Part shown: one piece after another, positions 1-6,799 of the stretch | Layout of the letters: every line of letters begins with the position of its first letter | How positions within the stretch are numbered: position 1 is the first letter of the stretch | The notes under the pieces: generated by a model | Told to the model about the DNA's origin: nothing | Seen by the model: the letters and a program-made list of their open reading frames with translations, nothing else | Databases searched by the model: none | Assembly (NCBI GenBank): GCA_947647645.1 | Contig: CANSLE010000033.1 | Coordinates: 1 to 13,820 of the forward strand | DNA length: 13,820 nucleotides | Source of the DNA: an uncultured Microbacterium sp. | GTDB taxonomy: Bacteria; Actinomycetota; Actinomycetes; Actinomycetales; Microbacteriaceae | Direction: 5' to 3' | Program-made: the position numbers and the translations under genes

Positions 1-5
1 TCCCC

Positions 6-878
6 TCAGCCATCGGTGGACGGCTCCGCGCGGGGCCCTCGGGTGGGCGCCGTGAGCCGGACGATGTGCAGCGTCAGCAGGAGGACCTCCTCGGAGGTGA
101 GCTCGCCCCCGACGCGGTCGGCGATGACCCCGGCCATCGTCTGCGCCGCGACGTACTCCGCCGCGTGCCGGGTCTTCAACGGCGCCAGCAGGGCGCCGAG
201 CGCGTCGGAGCCGCCGTCGCCGCCCTGGCGGCGGGCCAGCAGATGAAGGAGGTGACTGGCGAACCGGGCGAGAGCGTGGTCATCGAGCGGGACGGGCGTC
301 CCGACCTCGCTCTCGACGACGGCGACGCATCTGCCGATCTCGTCCGTGAGATCCCTCGTCGCGGCCACCGACTCGGTGCCGAGCTCGGCGTTGACGATGT
401 GCAGACCGATCGGCACCGCCTCCACCTCGGGAAGCAGCACCGAGGCCAGCCGCTCCACGGTGCCGATCGCCTCGCGACCGAAAGCCACCTCCTGCGGGTA
501 GAACGCGGCGGCCTCCCATCGCAGCGGATAGTCGATCGAGATGCCCGCGCTCACGCGGTCGATCGCCCCGTCCAGGTGATCGGCGAGCGGAACGATGAGC
601 CGATCGACGACGTGCTCGCCGAAGCGCGCCCCGGCATCCTCCGCAATCGCGATCGCGAGATCGACGTGCGCGATCGGGAGCGCGGCGATGCGCCGGGCGA
701 GCCGGTCGGCGCGCTCCCGATCGGTGCTCACGAAGAGACGGTGGACCTTGTCGGGGTCCACCGCCCCTCCGACGGGCACCAGGAAGGCGATGCCCCGGCC
801 GATGGCCACATACTCCTCGCCCGCGTCATCCGTGCAGAGGACGACGTTGTTGTTCAGGACTTTGTGAGCGGTGAGCAT
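6..878 (-). CDS. licT: BglG/LicT-family transcriptional antiterminator
   Basis: 290-aa RNA-binding antiterminator, close to the usual 275-290 aa. Residues 1-55 form the CAT RNA-binding domain, with the hallmark KVLNNNVVL start and GEEYVAIGRGI. Two PRD domains follow (about 65-170 and 175-280). All four phosphorylatable PRD histidines align: His101 (LADHLDGAI) and His160 (GLHIVNAE) in PRD1, His209 (FASHLLHLL) and His271 (LTLHIVRL) in PRD2. In this family the cognate EII phosphorylates PRD1 to inactivate the protein when substrate is absent, and HPr phosphorylates PRD2 to activate it. It is the last gene of the bgl operon, 9 nt after the glucosidase stop, with no clear Shine-Dalgarno, so translation probably depends on the upstream gene. 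Its likely RNA target is the RAT-like hairpin at 4423-4453. Family assignment is firm; the target is inferred. The names licT, bglG and bglR are all used for such proteins. Confidence 0.95.
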   Translation of the reverse strand: MLTAHKVLNNNVVLCTDDAGEEYVAIGRGIAFLVPVGGAVDPDKVHRLFVSTDRERADRLARRIAALPIAHVDLAIAIAEDAGARFGEHVVDRLIVPLADHLDGAIDRVSAGISIDYPLRWEAAAFYPQEVAFGREAIGTVERLASVLLPEVEAVPIGLHIVNAELGTESVAATRDLTDEIGRCVAVVESEVGTPVPLDDHALARFASHLLHLLARRQGGDGGSDALGALLAPLKTRHAAEYVAAQTMAGVIADRVGGELTSEEVLLLTLHIVRLTAPTRGPRAEPSTDG

Positions 879-887
879 GTGACGGGT

Positions 888-2375
888 CTAGTCGGCGTCG
901 ATGAGAGACGTGCCGCGCGAGGCGATGACGTGCGTGTACCAGTCGAAGGAGTCCTTCTTCGAGCGCGCCAAGCTCCCGTTTCCCTCGTCGTCCTGGTCGA
1001 CGTAGATGAAGCCGTAGCGCTTCGTCATCTGCGACGTGGAGCAGCTGACGAGGTCGATGGGCCCCCACCACGTATAGCCGCGCACGTCCGCCCCGTCCTC
1101 GATCGCCTCGCGTACCTGCAGGAGGTGCGTGCGCAGGTAGTCGATCCGATAATCATCGCGGATCCGCCCGTCAGCGTCGACCGTGTCGCGGGCGCCGAGA
1201 CCGTTCTCCACGACGTAGAGCGGCTTGCCGTACCGGCCCCACAGCTTCAGCAGCGCGATGCGCAGGCCGACGGGATCGACCGGCCACCCCCAGGCCGACA
1301 GCTCGAGGTACGGGTTCTTGAGCTTGCTGACGAGGCTGCCCGAGATCTCGTCCGCATCCGGGCGGTCTTCGGCCAGGTAGGTCATGTAGTAGCTGATCGA
1401 GATGAAGTCGGCGGTGCCCGCGCGCAGCGTCTCGGCATCCTCCGGCTCGATCACGATCCGGACGCCCTTCTCCCGCAGGTAGCGGGTCATGTAGGTCGGG
1501 TATTCGCCACGCACCTGCACGTCCGGGTAGAAGAGGTTGAGGTTGTCCTCATGGGTGGCCCGCAGAACGTCTTCCGGCTTGCTGGAGGCGGCGTAGGTCT
1601 CGAGTCGGCAGATCATGCAGCCGATCTGCGCGTCCGGCATGAGCTCGTGACCGAGCGCGACGACCTTCGCCGCGGCGACGAACTGGTGGTGGGTCGCCTG
1701 GTAGGCGGCCTGAAGCTCCCGGCCCTGCACCCGGTCGGGGAACACCCCGGCGCCGGTGTAGATGCTCGTGAGGTTCATGTTCATCTCGTTGAAGGTGATC
1801 CACAGCTTCACCTTGGAGGCGTACCGTTCGAACACGGTCCGCGCGAATCGCTCGAAGAGCCCGATGGTCTCGCGGCTCAGCCATCCGTCGAGCCGGCGGG
1901 TGATCTCGATCGGCATCTCGTAGTGGGACAGTGTGACGAGGGGCTGGATGCCGTGGGCGAGCAGCTCGTCGAAGACGGCGTCGTAGAACGCGAGTCCCTC
2001 CTCGTTCGGCTCGGTCTCGAAACCGGTCGGGAAGATGCGCGCCCACGAGATCGACATGCGGAAGAGCCCGAAGCCCATCTCCGCGAACAGCGCGATGTCC
2101 TCGCGGTAGCGGTGGTAGAAGTCGATGCCGTGGCGCTTGGGGTACATGGTGCCCTCCGGCGCGCGCCCGGCCAACGCGTCCTCAACCTCCGCGGACGTGG
2201 CGTCGAACGTGAAATCGACGATGCTGCCGTCGGCGGCCGGGGTCACGAAGCGGGCGAAGTCGGAGGTGGACAAGCCCTTCCCGCCCTCTTCGGCAGCACC
2301 CTCGATCTGGTTGGCGGCGGTGGCACCGCCGAAGAGGAAGCCCTCCGGGAAAGCGCCGAGGTGCGTCGTTGTCAT
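888..2375 (-). CDS. bglA: GH1 family 6-phospho-beta-glucosidase
   Basis: 495-aa cytosolic glycoside hydrolase family 1 enzyme with no signal peptide. It hydrolyses phosphorylated beta-glucosides delivered by the PTS permease to glucose 6-phosphate and an aglycone or sugar. Residues 11-26 hold the GH1 N-terminal signature (EGFLFGGATAANQIEG). The acid/base is Glu197 in TFNEMN and the nucleophile Glu390 in VVENG. Ser446, Lys452 and Tyr454 (STSQMTKRYG) fit the S-x5-K-x-Y phosphate pocket that separates 6-phospho-glycosidases from plain beta-glucosidases. The ATG at 2375 is supported by AAGGAG seven nt upstream, inside the end of the permease gene, whose stop lies 1 nt before this start. The next gene begins 9 nt after its TAG stop. 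The sugar (cellobiose, salicin, arbutin or other) cannot be read from sequence. Gene names vary in this family (bglA, bglB, bglH). Confidence 0.93.
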   Translation of the reverse strand: MTTTHLGAFPEGFLFGGATAANQIEGAAEEGGKGLSTSDFARFVTPAADGSIVDFTFDATSAEVEDALAGRAPEGTMYPKRHGIDFYHRYREDIALFAEMGFGLFRMSISWARIFPTGFETEPNEEGLAFYDAVFDELLAHGIQPLVTLSHYEMPIEITRRLDGWLSRETIGLFERFARTVFERYASKVKLWITFNEMNMNLTSIYTGAGVFPDRVQGRELQAAYQATHHQFVAAAKVVALGHELMPDAQIGCMICRLETYAASSKPEDVLRATHEDNLNLFYPDVQVRGEYPTYMTRYLREKGVRIVIEPEDAETLRAGTADFISISYYMTYLAEDRPDADEISGSLVSKLKNPYLELSAWGWPVDPVGLRIALLKLWGRYGKPLYVVENGLGARDTVDADGRIRDDYRIDYLRTHLLQVREAIEDGADVRGYTWWGPIDLVSCSTSQMTKRYGFIYVDQDDEGNGSLARSKKDSFDWYTHVIASRGTSLIDAD

Positions 2376-2376
2376 G

Positions 2377-4344
2377 TCAGTTCTCCTTGTCGACAGCGGT
2401 GATCGGGGTACCGACGGCCAGAAGCGGCTCGCCGGCGGGGATGATGTCGTCGCCGGGGGCGACGAGTGGCGTGACCGCGCCGGACAGCTCCGCGTTGGTG
2501 ATCACGACCGGGGTGGCCAGGCTGAGGCCGGCGGCGGTGATGACGGCGGGGTCGAAACTGATGAGCCGTTGGCCGGCCACCACGCGATCACCCTGCGCCA
2601 CGAGAGGGGTGAAGGTGCCCTGCGGGAGGCGGACCGTGTCGATGCCGACGTGGATCAGCACCTCCACACCGTCGTCGGTGACCAGCGCGGCCGCGTGGGC
2701 GGTCGGCGTGAGCACCTCCACGACACCGTCCGCGGGGGCGAACACCGACCCGTTGACGGGAATCAGCGCAACGCCGGGTCCGAGCAGGCCCTGGGCGAAC
2801 GTCGCATCCGGAACCTGGTCCAAGCCGATGACGCGGCCCTCGACGGGAGCGGCGATCACCTGCAACGGGCCGCCGGTGGCGGGCTCCGCGGATGCCGGGG
2901 CCTCGGCATCCTGCGCGTCCGCCGCGGCGCTCGGCTCGCGCACGAACACCAGGGTGAGCACGAACGCGATCGTGAAGGAGATGCCGATGGACACGAAGGC
3001 GTTGACGATGTTGGCCGGGTCGTCGGCGTTCGCGTACAGCGGCAGGGAGGCCAGGCCCGGCACGGCGAACCCGTAGCACTTGAGGGCCGTCAGCCCGGCG
3101 TACGCGCCGCCCACGGCGCCGCCGATGAGCGTGAAGAAGAACGGCTTCTTGAGGCGCAGCGTGACGCCGAAGATGGCCGGCTCGGTGATGCCGAGCGACG
3201 CGGGAAACGCCGTGGACAGCGCCAGTGCGCGCAACGAGCGCACCCGGATCGCGACCGCGAGCGTCGCCCCGACCGTCGCCAGGTTCGCGACGACGTTGAA
3301 CGGCAGCAGGATGAGATCGTAACCCCGTGTCGACAGCGACTGGAACGTCGTCGGGAAGAACGCGTAGTGCATCCCGGTGATCACGATCAGCGGCATGAGG
3401 CCGCCGAGGAGCAGTCCCGCGAACAGACCGCCGTTGTCCATCAGCCAGTTGGCGCCCTCGCTCAGGTACACGCCCGCGTAGTTGCCCAGCGGGGCCAGCA
3501 CGATGAGCGTGAGGGGGATCGCGATGAGGAGGGTGACCAGCGGAACAACGACGATCTTGACCGACGAGGGCACGATCCGCCCGATGAGCGCGGCGATCTT
3601 GCCCAGCACGTAGACACCGAGGATCGCGGGCACCACCGAGCTGCTGTAGCTCAGGAAGGGCACCGGCAGACCCAGCAGGCTCAGCCCGGCCGGACCCCCC
3701 TGGGAGATGGCGGCAGCGCCCTGGACGATCGTCGGATAGAGCAGCGCGGCCGGCACCGACAGAGCGAGCGACATGTCGACCGAGAAGCGTCGCGCGCTGG
3801 AGGCGGCGACGAGGAACGGCAGGAAGTAGAACGGCGCGTCGCCGATGAGGCCGAGGACGCGGTCGAGGTCGCTGCCCGCGACCACCCAGTCGAGCTGGGT
3901 CACGAGCGCGATGACGCCCTTGAGCAGTCCCGCGCCGACGATCGCGGGAAGGATCGGCGTGAAGATCCCCGACAGCGTCTCGAACAGCAGGTTGACGAGG
4001 CGTCGGGGAGAGAAGCGGCCGGGGCCGGACGGTCGGGACGCGGCCGCCGCGTCGGCACCGTCACCCAGGGCCGTCGCCGGGAGCAGCGGCACGAGGGAGG
4101 CGAACTGCGCGGCCACGTCGGTGCCTACGATCACCTGCAGCTGCTCGCCGCTGAACTGTGCCCCGACGACGCCGGTGCGCCTGATCGCATCGAGGTCGAC
4201 CTTGCCGCGGTCGACGACGTCGAAGCGCAGGCGGGTGATGCAGTGCCACGCCTGCGCGATGTTCTGCGCGCCGCCGACGGCGTCGAGGATCCCCCTCGAG
4301 ATGCTGTCGCGTGTGACAGCGGATGGGCTCTGTGAGCCGGTCAT
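2377..4344 (-). CDS. bglF: PTS beta-glucoside-specific EIIBCA permease
   Basis: 655-aa membrane permease of the glucose/beta-glucoside PTS family with all three domains in B-C-A order. EIIB is residues 10-90, with phospho-cysteine Cys35 in WHCITRLRF (most homologues read HCATRLRF). EIIC is about residues 112-470, with many hydrophobic segments, MHYAFFPT at 325-332 and the sugar-binding GITEP loop at 385-389. An Ala/Pro/Glu-rich linker (471-495) leads to EIIA at 497-655, with His550 and the phosphorylated His565 in VLIHVGIDTV. Phosphate passes His565 to Cys35 to the incoming sugar. The start at 4344 is chosen because GGGAGG lies six nt upstream; an upstream in-frame ATG at 4410 falls inside the terminator hairpin and is rejected. 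It is first in the operon, behind a RAT/terminator leader. As in E. coli BglF, it probably also controls the antiterminator by phosphorylation (inference). Confidence 0.95.
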   Translation of the reverse strand: MTGSQSPSAVTRDSISRGILDAVGGAQNIAQAWHCITRLRFDVVDRGKVDLDAIRRTGVVGAQFSGEQLQVIVGTDVAAQFASLVPLLPATALGDGADAAAASRPSGPGRFSPRRLVNLLFETLSGIFTPILPAIVGAGLLKGVIALVTQLDWVVAGSDLDRVLGLIGDAPFYFLPFLVAASSARRFSVDMSLALSVPAALLYPTIVQGAAAISQGGPAGLSLLGLPVPFLSYSSSVVPAILGVYVLGKIAALIGRIVPSSVKIVVVPLVTLLIAIPLTLIVLAPLGNYAGVYLSEGANWLMDNGGLFAGLLLGGLMPLIVITGMHYAFFPTTFQSLSTRGYDLILLPFNVVANLATVGATLAVAIRVRSLRALALSTAFPASLGITEPAIFGVTLRLKKPFFFTLIGGAVGGAYAGLTALKCYGFAVPGLASLPLYANADDPANIVNAFVSIGISFTIAFVLTLVFVREPSAAADAQDAEAPASAEPATGGPLQVIAAPVEGRVIGLDQVPDATFAQGLLGPGVALIPVNGSVFAPADGVVEVLTPTAHAAALVTDDGVEVLIHVGIDTVRLPQGTFTPLVAQGDRVVAGQRLISFDPAVITAAGLSLATPVVITNAELSGAVTPLVAPGDDIIPAGEPLLAVGTPITAVDKEN

Positions 4345-4350
4345 CGTTGA

Positions 4351-4356
4351 CCTCCC
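4351..4356 (-). promoter_or_regulatory. Ribosome binding site of bglF
   Basis: GGGAGG on the minus strand, six nt before the ATG at 4344. It lies 17 bases after the T-tract of the leader terminator, so it is transcribed only when the terminator is read through. It decides the bglF start against the upstream ATG at 4410. Confidence 0.8.
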
Positions 4357-4373
4357 GGTCGAAAAATGGCAAC

Positions 4374-4425
4374 AAAAAAACCTGAGGTCGACGTCTGCTT
4401 CGAAAAGCATGACGACGAACTCAGG
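4374..4425 (-). terminator. Leader intrinsic terminator (attenuator) of the bgl operon
   Basis: On the minus strand, 4425 to 4381 folds into one long hairpin. The outer stem is CCTGAG/CTCAGG, the middle has two short helices separated by T-T and T-C mismatches, and the inner stem TGCTT/AAGCA is capped by a TTCG tetraloop. One A is bulged. Seven T residues follow (4374-4380). A canonical U-tract is uncommon in such GC-rich DNA, which makes this signal stand out. It lies between the RAT-like element and the bglF ribosome binding site, as expected for a BglG/LicT-controlled attenuator. Confidence 0.9.
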
Positions 4426-4453
4426 TTCCGCCCGAAATGAATCGGTTACGCCC
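4423..4453 (-). promoter_or_regulatory. Ribonucleic antiterminator (RAT)-like element
   Basis: Minus-strand RNA of 31 nt just upstream of the terminator. A GTAACCG 5' half and a CGGGCGGAACCT 3' half flank a CCGA/TCGG hairpin with loop TTCATT, and a GG/CC base pairs the ends. The Bacillus/E. coli RAT consensus, from memory, is GG..GTTACTG, loop, CAGGCAAAACCT. The 3' half matches at 9 of 12 positions and the 5' half more loosely. Its last bases (CCT) are the first bases of the terminator's 5' arm, so the two structures exclude each other. The adjacent operon encodes a matching antiterminator. No binding is shown; this is inference from sequence and context. Confidence 0.75.
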
Positions 4454-4469
4454 TGTGGGTCGTGCGATC

Positions 4470-4475
4470 ACTGTA
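4470..4475 (-). promoter_or_regulatory. Possible -10 element of the bgl operon promoter
   Basis: TACAGT on the minus strand (4 of 6 matches to TATAAT) would start transcription near 4462, about 9 nt before the RAT-like element, a typical layout for these leaders. I see no good -35 hexamer at the usual distance. A catabolite-control site is not obvious either. Weak call based mainly on position. Confidence 0.3.
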
Positions 4476-4534
4476 CACCCCGCAGCCCGCCGACGAGAAG
4501 TCGGGAGGGGCGCAGCATGCACCAGGTGAAGAAG

Positions 4535-4610
4535 TGGAGCCGCCTAAGGGAATCGAACCCTTGACCTATTCATTACGAGTGAATCGCTCTGCCGTCTGAG
4601 CTAAGGCGGC
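4535..4610 (-). tRNA. tRNA-Thr (anticodon CGT)
   Basis: Complete cloverleaf on the minus strand. The acceptor stem GCCGCCT pairs with AGGCGGC, the D-arm is GCTC/GAGC, the anticodon stem ATTCA/TGAAT has loop CTCGTAA, the variable loop is AGGTC, and the T-arm is AAGGG-TTCGATT-CCCTT. The anticodon CGT (complement of 4575-4577) reads ACG, threonine. The discriminator base is T (4538), and the 3' CCA is encoded in the DNA (4535-4537). No tRNA-specific terminator with a T-run is seen directly after it; the next strong one is the bgl leader attenuator at 4374-4425. Confidence 0.97.
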
Positions 4611-4642
4611 GCAGGGAGCCGGAGCGCCATGCACGATGATCG

Positions 4643-4672
4643 ATCTTACAGGGTCCGTGCCACTGTCGCGAA
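4643..4672 (-). promoter_or_regulatory. Possible tRNA-Thr promoter
   Basis: On the minus strand, TTCGCG (4667-4672) and TAAGAT (4643-4648) are separated by 18 bp. TAAGAT matches 4 of 6 of the -10 consensus; the -35 matches 3 of 6. Transcription would start about 25 nt before the tRNA 5' end, a usual distance. This is the best sigma-70-like pair in the spacer, but it is only suggestive. Confidence 0.4.
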
Positions 4673-4738
4673 CCACGAGACCGACCGAGTCCGGAGGGAC
4701 GGTGTCGCCGTGTTACGGCCGATTCCGGCCCCTGCTCC

Positions 4739-4752
4739 CGGTATGTCTACCG
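4739..4752. promoter_or_regulatory. Inverted repeat upstream of metQ (candidate operator)
   Basis: CGGTA-TGTC-TACCG is a perfect 5-bp inverted repeat with a 4-bp centre, located 91 bp before the metQ ATG. Its position suits an operator for a dimeric regulator. It does not match the McbR half-site spacing known from Corynebacterium (TAGAC-N6-GTCTA, from memory). A palindrome this short can arise by chance. Confidence 0.25.
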
Positions 4753-4829
4753 TCGAAGAGGCACCGCGACGAGGCGAGCGCGGACAGCCGACCATGAGCT
4801 CTCCCGCGTCCCGCGGTGCCCCGACCCAC

Positions 4830-4835
4830 GAGGAG
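4830..4835 (+). promoter_or_regulatory. Ribosome binding site of metQ
   Basis: GAGGAG seven nt before the ATG at 4843. It selects this ATG over an in-frame GTG at 4816, which would put nine extra residues ahead of the lipoprotein signal peptide. Confidence 0.8.
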
Positions 4836-4842
4836 CACCACC

Positions 4843-5733
4843 ATGTCCAGAAAGTCCCTGGCCGCCGCCCTGGCCCTCCCCCTCGCCCTCGTGCTGAGCG
4901 CGTGCGCTTCCGGCGCGGCCTCCGCCGGTGGCGCATCCGACTCGTCCGACCCGGTGCGCATCGGTGTCGTCGGCGCGGGCGACCCGTACTGGCAGACCTA
5001 CAAGGACGCCGCCGCGGCCGAGGGCATCGCCGTCGAGATCGTGAACTTCGACGCGTACGACCAGCCCAACCCGGCCCTGTCGGCGGGCGAGCTGGACCTC
5101 AACCAGTTCCAGCACATCATCTACCTCGCGACCTACAACGTGAAGGCGGGCGACACCCTCGTGCCGGTCGGCGCCACCGCGATCTACCCGCTCGGCCTGT
5201 ACTCGACGAAGTACGCCAGCGTCGCGGACATCCCCGCCGGCGGCACGATCGCCGTCCCCAACGACGAGTCGAACCAGGCGAGGGCCCTGCTCGTGCTGCA
5301 GTCCGCCGGCCTCATCAGTTTGAAGAACGGCGGCACGATCTTCTCCACGCCCGCCGACATCCAGCCGGGGTCGAAGGTCACCGTGCAGGCCGTCGCCGCG
5401 GACTTCACCGCCTCCTCGCTCCCCGACTTCGCCGGCGCCGTCGTGAACAACGACTTCGTCGCGAAATCCGGGCTCACCAAGGACCAGCTGCTCGCACAGG
5501 ACGACCCCGCGGACAGCGCCGCGTTCCCGTACATCAACATCTTCGCCGCGAAAGCGAAGGATGCCGAGAATCCGACCTACCAGAAGCTCGTCAAGATCTA
5601 TCAGGACACGGCTGCGGTCCAGGACGGCGTCCGGGAGGCCTCGGGCGGCACCGCCGTGCTGCTGAAGACCCCGGTCAGCGACCTCGTGACGTCGCTCAAG
5701 AAGACCGAGGACGACATCCGCGCCCAGCAATGA
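4843..5733 (+). CDS. metQ: MetQ/NlpA-family substrate-binding lipoprotein
   Basis: 296-aa extracytoplasmic binding protein of a methionine-type ABC importer. Residues 1-20 form a lipoprotein signal peptide (MSRKS plus a hydrophobic stretch) ending in the lipobox LSAC, so Cys21 is lipidated and anchored to the membrane. The mature part shows NlpA/MetQ family features: IGVVGAG at its start, GIAVEIVNFDAYDQPNPAL, ELDLNQFQHIIYLATYN, GLYSTKY, then IAVPNDESNQARALLVLQSAGLI. Length is slightly above the usual 260-290 aa. It is first of three genes; metN follows after 31 nt. Family membership is firm. L- or D-methionine is the best-guess ligand, but relatives bind other amino acids or dipeptides, and no SAM riboswitch was found to support methionine control. 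Confidence 0.93.
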   Translation: MSRKSLAAALALPLALVLSACASGAASAGGASDSSDPVRIGVVGAGDPYWQTYKDAAAAEGIAVEIVNFDAYDQPNPALSAGELDLNQFQHIIYLATYNVKAGDTLVPVGATAIYPLGLYSTKYASVADIPAGGTIAVPNDESNQARALLVLQSAGLISLKNGGTIFSTPADIQPGSKVTVQAVAADFTASSLPDFAGAVVNNDFVAKSGLTKDQLLAQDDPADSAAFPYINIFAAKAKDAENPTYQKLVKIYQDTAAVQDGVREASGGTAVLLKTPVSDLVTSLKKTEDDIRAQQ

Positions 5734-5764
5734 GGCCGCGGCTCTCGACCCTGACCGCACTCCC

Positions 5765-6799
5765 ATGAGCATCATCAGGCTGACCTCCGTCGGCAAGACC
5801 TTCCCGCCCCCGTCACCCGGGGCGCCACCCGTCCTCGCCCTCGACGACGTCTCCGTGGAGATCGCCGCGGGCGAGGTCTGCGGGATCATCGGCTACTCCG
5901 GCGCCGGCAAGTCCACCGTTCTGCGCCTGATCAACGCGCTGGAGAGCCCGACCACAGGCCGCGTGGAGATCGACGGCGCCGACATCACCCGCTTCGGCGA
6001 GCGGGAGCTCCGGCGGCTGCGCGGCGACATCGGCATGATCTTCCAGCAGTTCAACCTCTTCGACTCCCGTACCGTCGCCGGCAACGTCGCCTACCCGCTG
6101 GAGGTCGCCGGTAGGTCCCGCGCAGAGATCCGCACGCGCGTCGGCGAGCTGCTCGCGTTCGTCGGCCTGTCGGCGAAGTCCGACGCCTACCCGGAACAGC
6201 TCTCCGGCGGCCAGAAGCAGCGCGTCGGCATCGCCCGTGCCCTCGCCACCAGCCCGCGCATCCTCCTGGCCGACGAGGCGACCAGCGCCCTCGATCCGGA
6301 CACCACTCAGGAGGTGCTGGCGCTCCTGCGCCGCGTCAACACCGAGCTCGGCGTGACGATCGTGCTGATCACCCACGAGATGGAGGTGATCCGCGCACTG
6401 GCCGATCGCGTCGTCGTCATGGAGCAGGGTCGGGTCATCGAGACGGGTGCCGTTTTCGACATCCTCTCCGCACCCCGACATGCCGCGACCGCGCGTTTCG
6501 TCGCGAGCGTCATCGACGATGTTCCCCGCGGGGACGATCTGGCGGCGCTGCACGCCCGCCACGGAGGCCGGATCGTCACCCTCGACGTTCGGGAGGGCGC
6601 CCGGCAGGCCGACGTCTTCGCCGCCCTCGCGGCCCACGACGTGCGATTCGAGGTCGTGCACGGCGGCATCAACGACATTCGAGGGCAGGTGTTCGGCCAT
6701 CTCACCCTCGCCGTCACCGGGGACGAGGATGCCGTCACGCGCGCGCTCGCCGCGGCATCCGCCCACGCCCCGCTGACTGAGGAGGACGTCCGTGGATAG
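5765..6799 (+). CDS. metN: Methionine-type ABC importer ATPase MetN with NIL domain
   Basis: 344-aa ATP-binding subunit that powers uptake. Walker A is GYSGAGKST (43-51), the Q-loop is FQQFNLFDS (93-101), the ABC signature LSGGQ is at 146-150, Walker B is ILLADE (166-171) and the H-loop His204 lies in LITHEMEVI. The C-terminal 85 residues form a NIL domain (GGRIVTLDV through GINDIRGQVFGHLTLAV), which in E. coli MetN binds methionine and inhibits transport when the cell is replete. The start fits the family (MSIIRLTSVGKTF), although its Shine-Dalgarno is poor, so it probably relies on metQ translation. Its last 8 bases overlap metI. MetN assignment is secure from motif order and the NIL domain. 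Confidence 0.95.
   Translation: MSIIRLTSVGKTFPPPSPGAPPVLALDDVSVEIAAGEVCGIIGYSGAGKSTVLRLINALESPTTGRVEIDGADITRFGERELRRLRGDIGMIFQQFNLFDSRTVAGNVAYPLEVAGRSRAEIRTRVGELLAFVGLSAKSDAYPEQLSGGQKQRVGIARALATSPRILLADEATSALDPDTTQEVLALLRRVNTELGVTIVLITHEMEVIRALADRVVVMEQGRVIETGAVFDILSAPRHAATARFVASVIDDVPRGDDLAALHARHGGRIVTLDVREGARQADVFAALAAHDVRFEVVHGGINDIRGQVFGHLTLAVTGDEDAVTRALAAASAHAPLTEEDVRG

Larger units (their letters stand above)
4611..4842. other. Intergenic region between divergent tRNA-Thr and metQ
   Basis: Non-coding spacer of 232 bp that must hold the promoters for tRNA-Thr (minus) and metQNI (plus). I see a plausible tRNA promoter (4643-4672), a perfect 5-bp inverted repeat at 4739-4752, and the metQ ribosome binding site. 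I looked for a SAM riboswitch because the downstream genes are of methionine-transport type, but found no GCAACC core or matching flanks. No clear plus-strand -10/-35 pair is visible. Confidence 0.6.

Noticed and set aside
888..2375. Plain (non-phospho) beta-glucosidase for the GH1 gene
   Set aside because: The Ser446/Lys452/Tyr454 phosphate-pocket pattern and the adjacent PTS permease point to 6-phospho substrates.
66..2402. Long plus-strand open frame of 778 codons opposite the bgl genes
   Set aside because: It runs antisense to clear PTS, GH1 and antiterminator genes. Its translation is Arg/Asp/Val-rich low complexity without family motifs, which is typical of the mirror frame in very GC-rich coding DNA.
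2125..4335. Plus-strand open frame of 736 codons opposite bglF
   Set aside because: It is antisense to an intact EIIBCA gene, is Arg/Gln/His/Glu-rich with no recognisable domain, and lacks a plausible ribosome binding site.
4345..4410. N-terminal extension of bglF to an ATG at 4410
   Set aside because: The extra 22 codons run through the terminator hairpin and T-tract. The ATG at 4344 has a good GGGAGG site and family-like length.
4535..4610. tRNA-Thr as an attachment site of an integrated element
   Set aside because: I saw no second copy of the tRNA 3' end and no integrase, excisionase or other mobility gene; the flanking genes look chromosomal in composition.
4611..4842. SAM riboswitch upstream of metQNI
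   Set aside because: I checked for the SAM-I/SAM-IV core (GCAACC, GGTCA-type 5' strand). A GCGGTGCCCC stretch near 4813 is vaguely similar to a SAM-IV segment, but the rest is missing.
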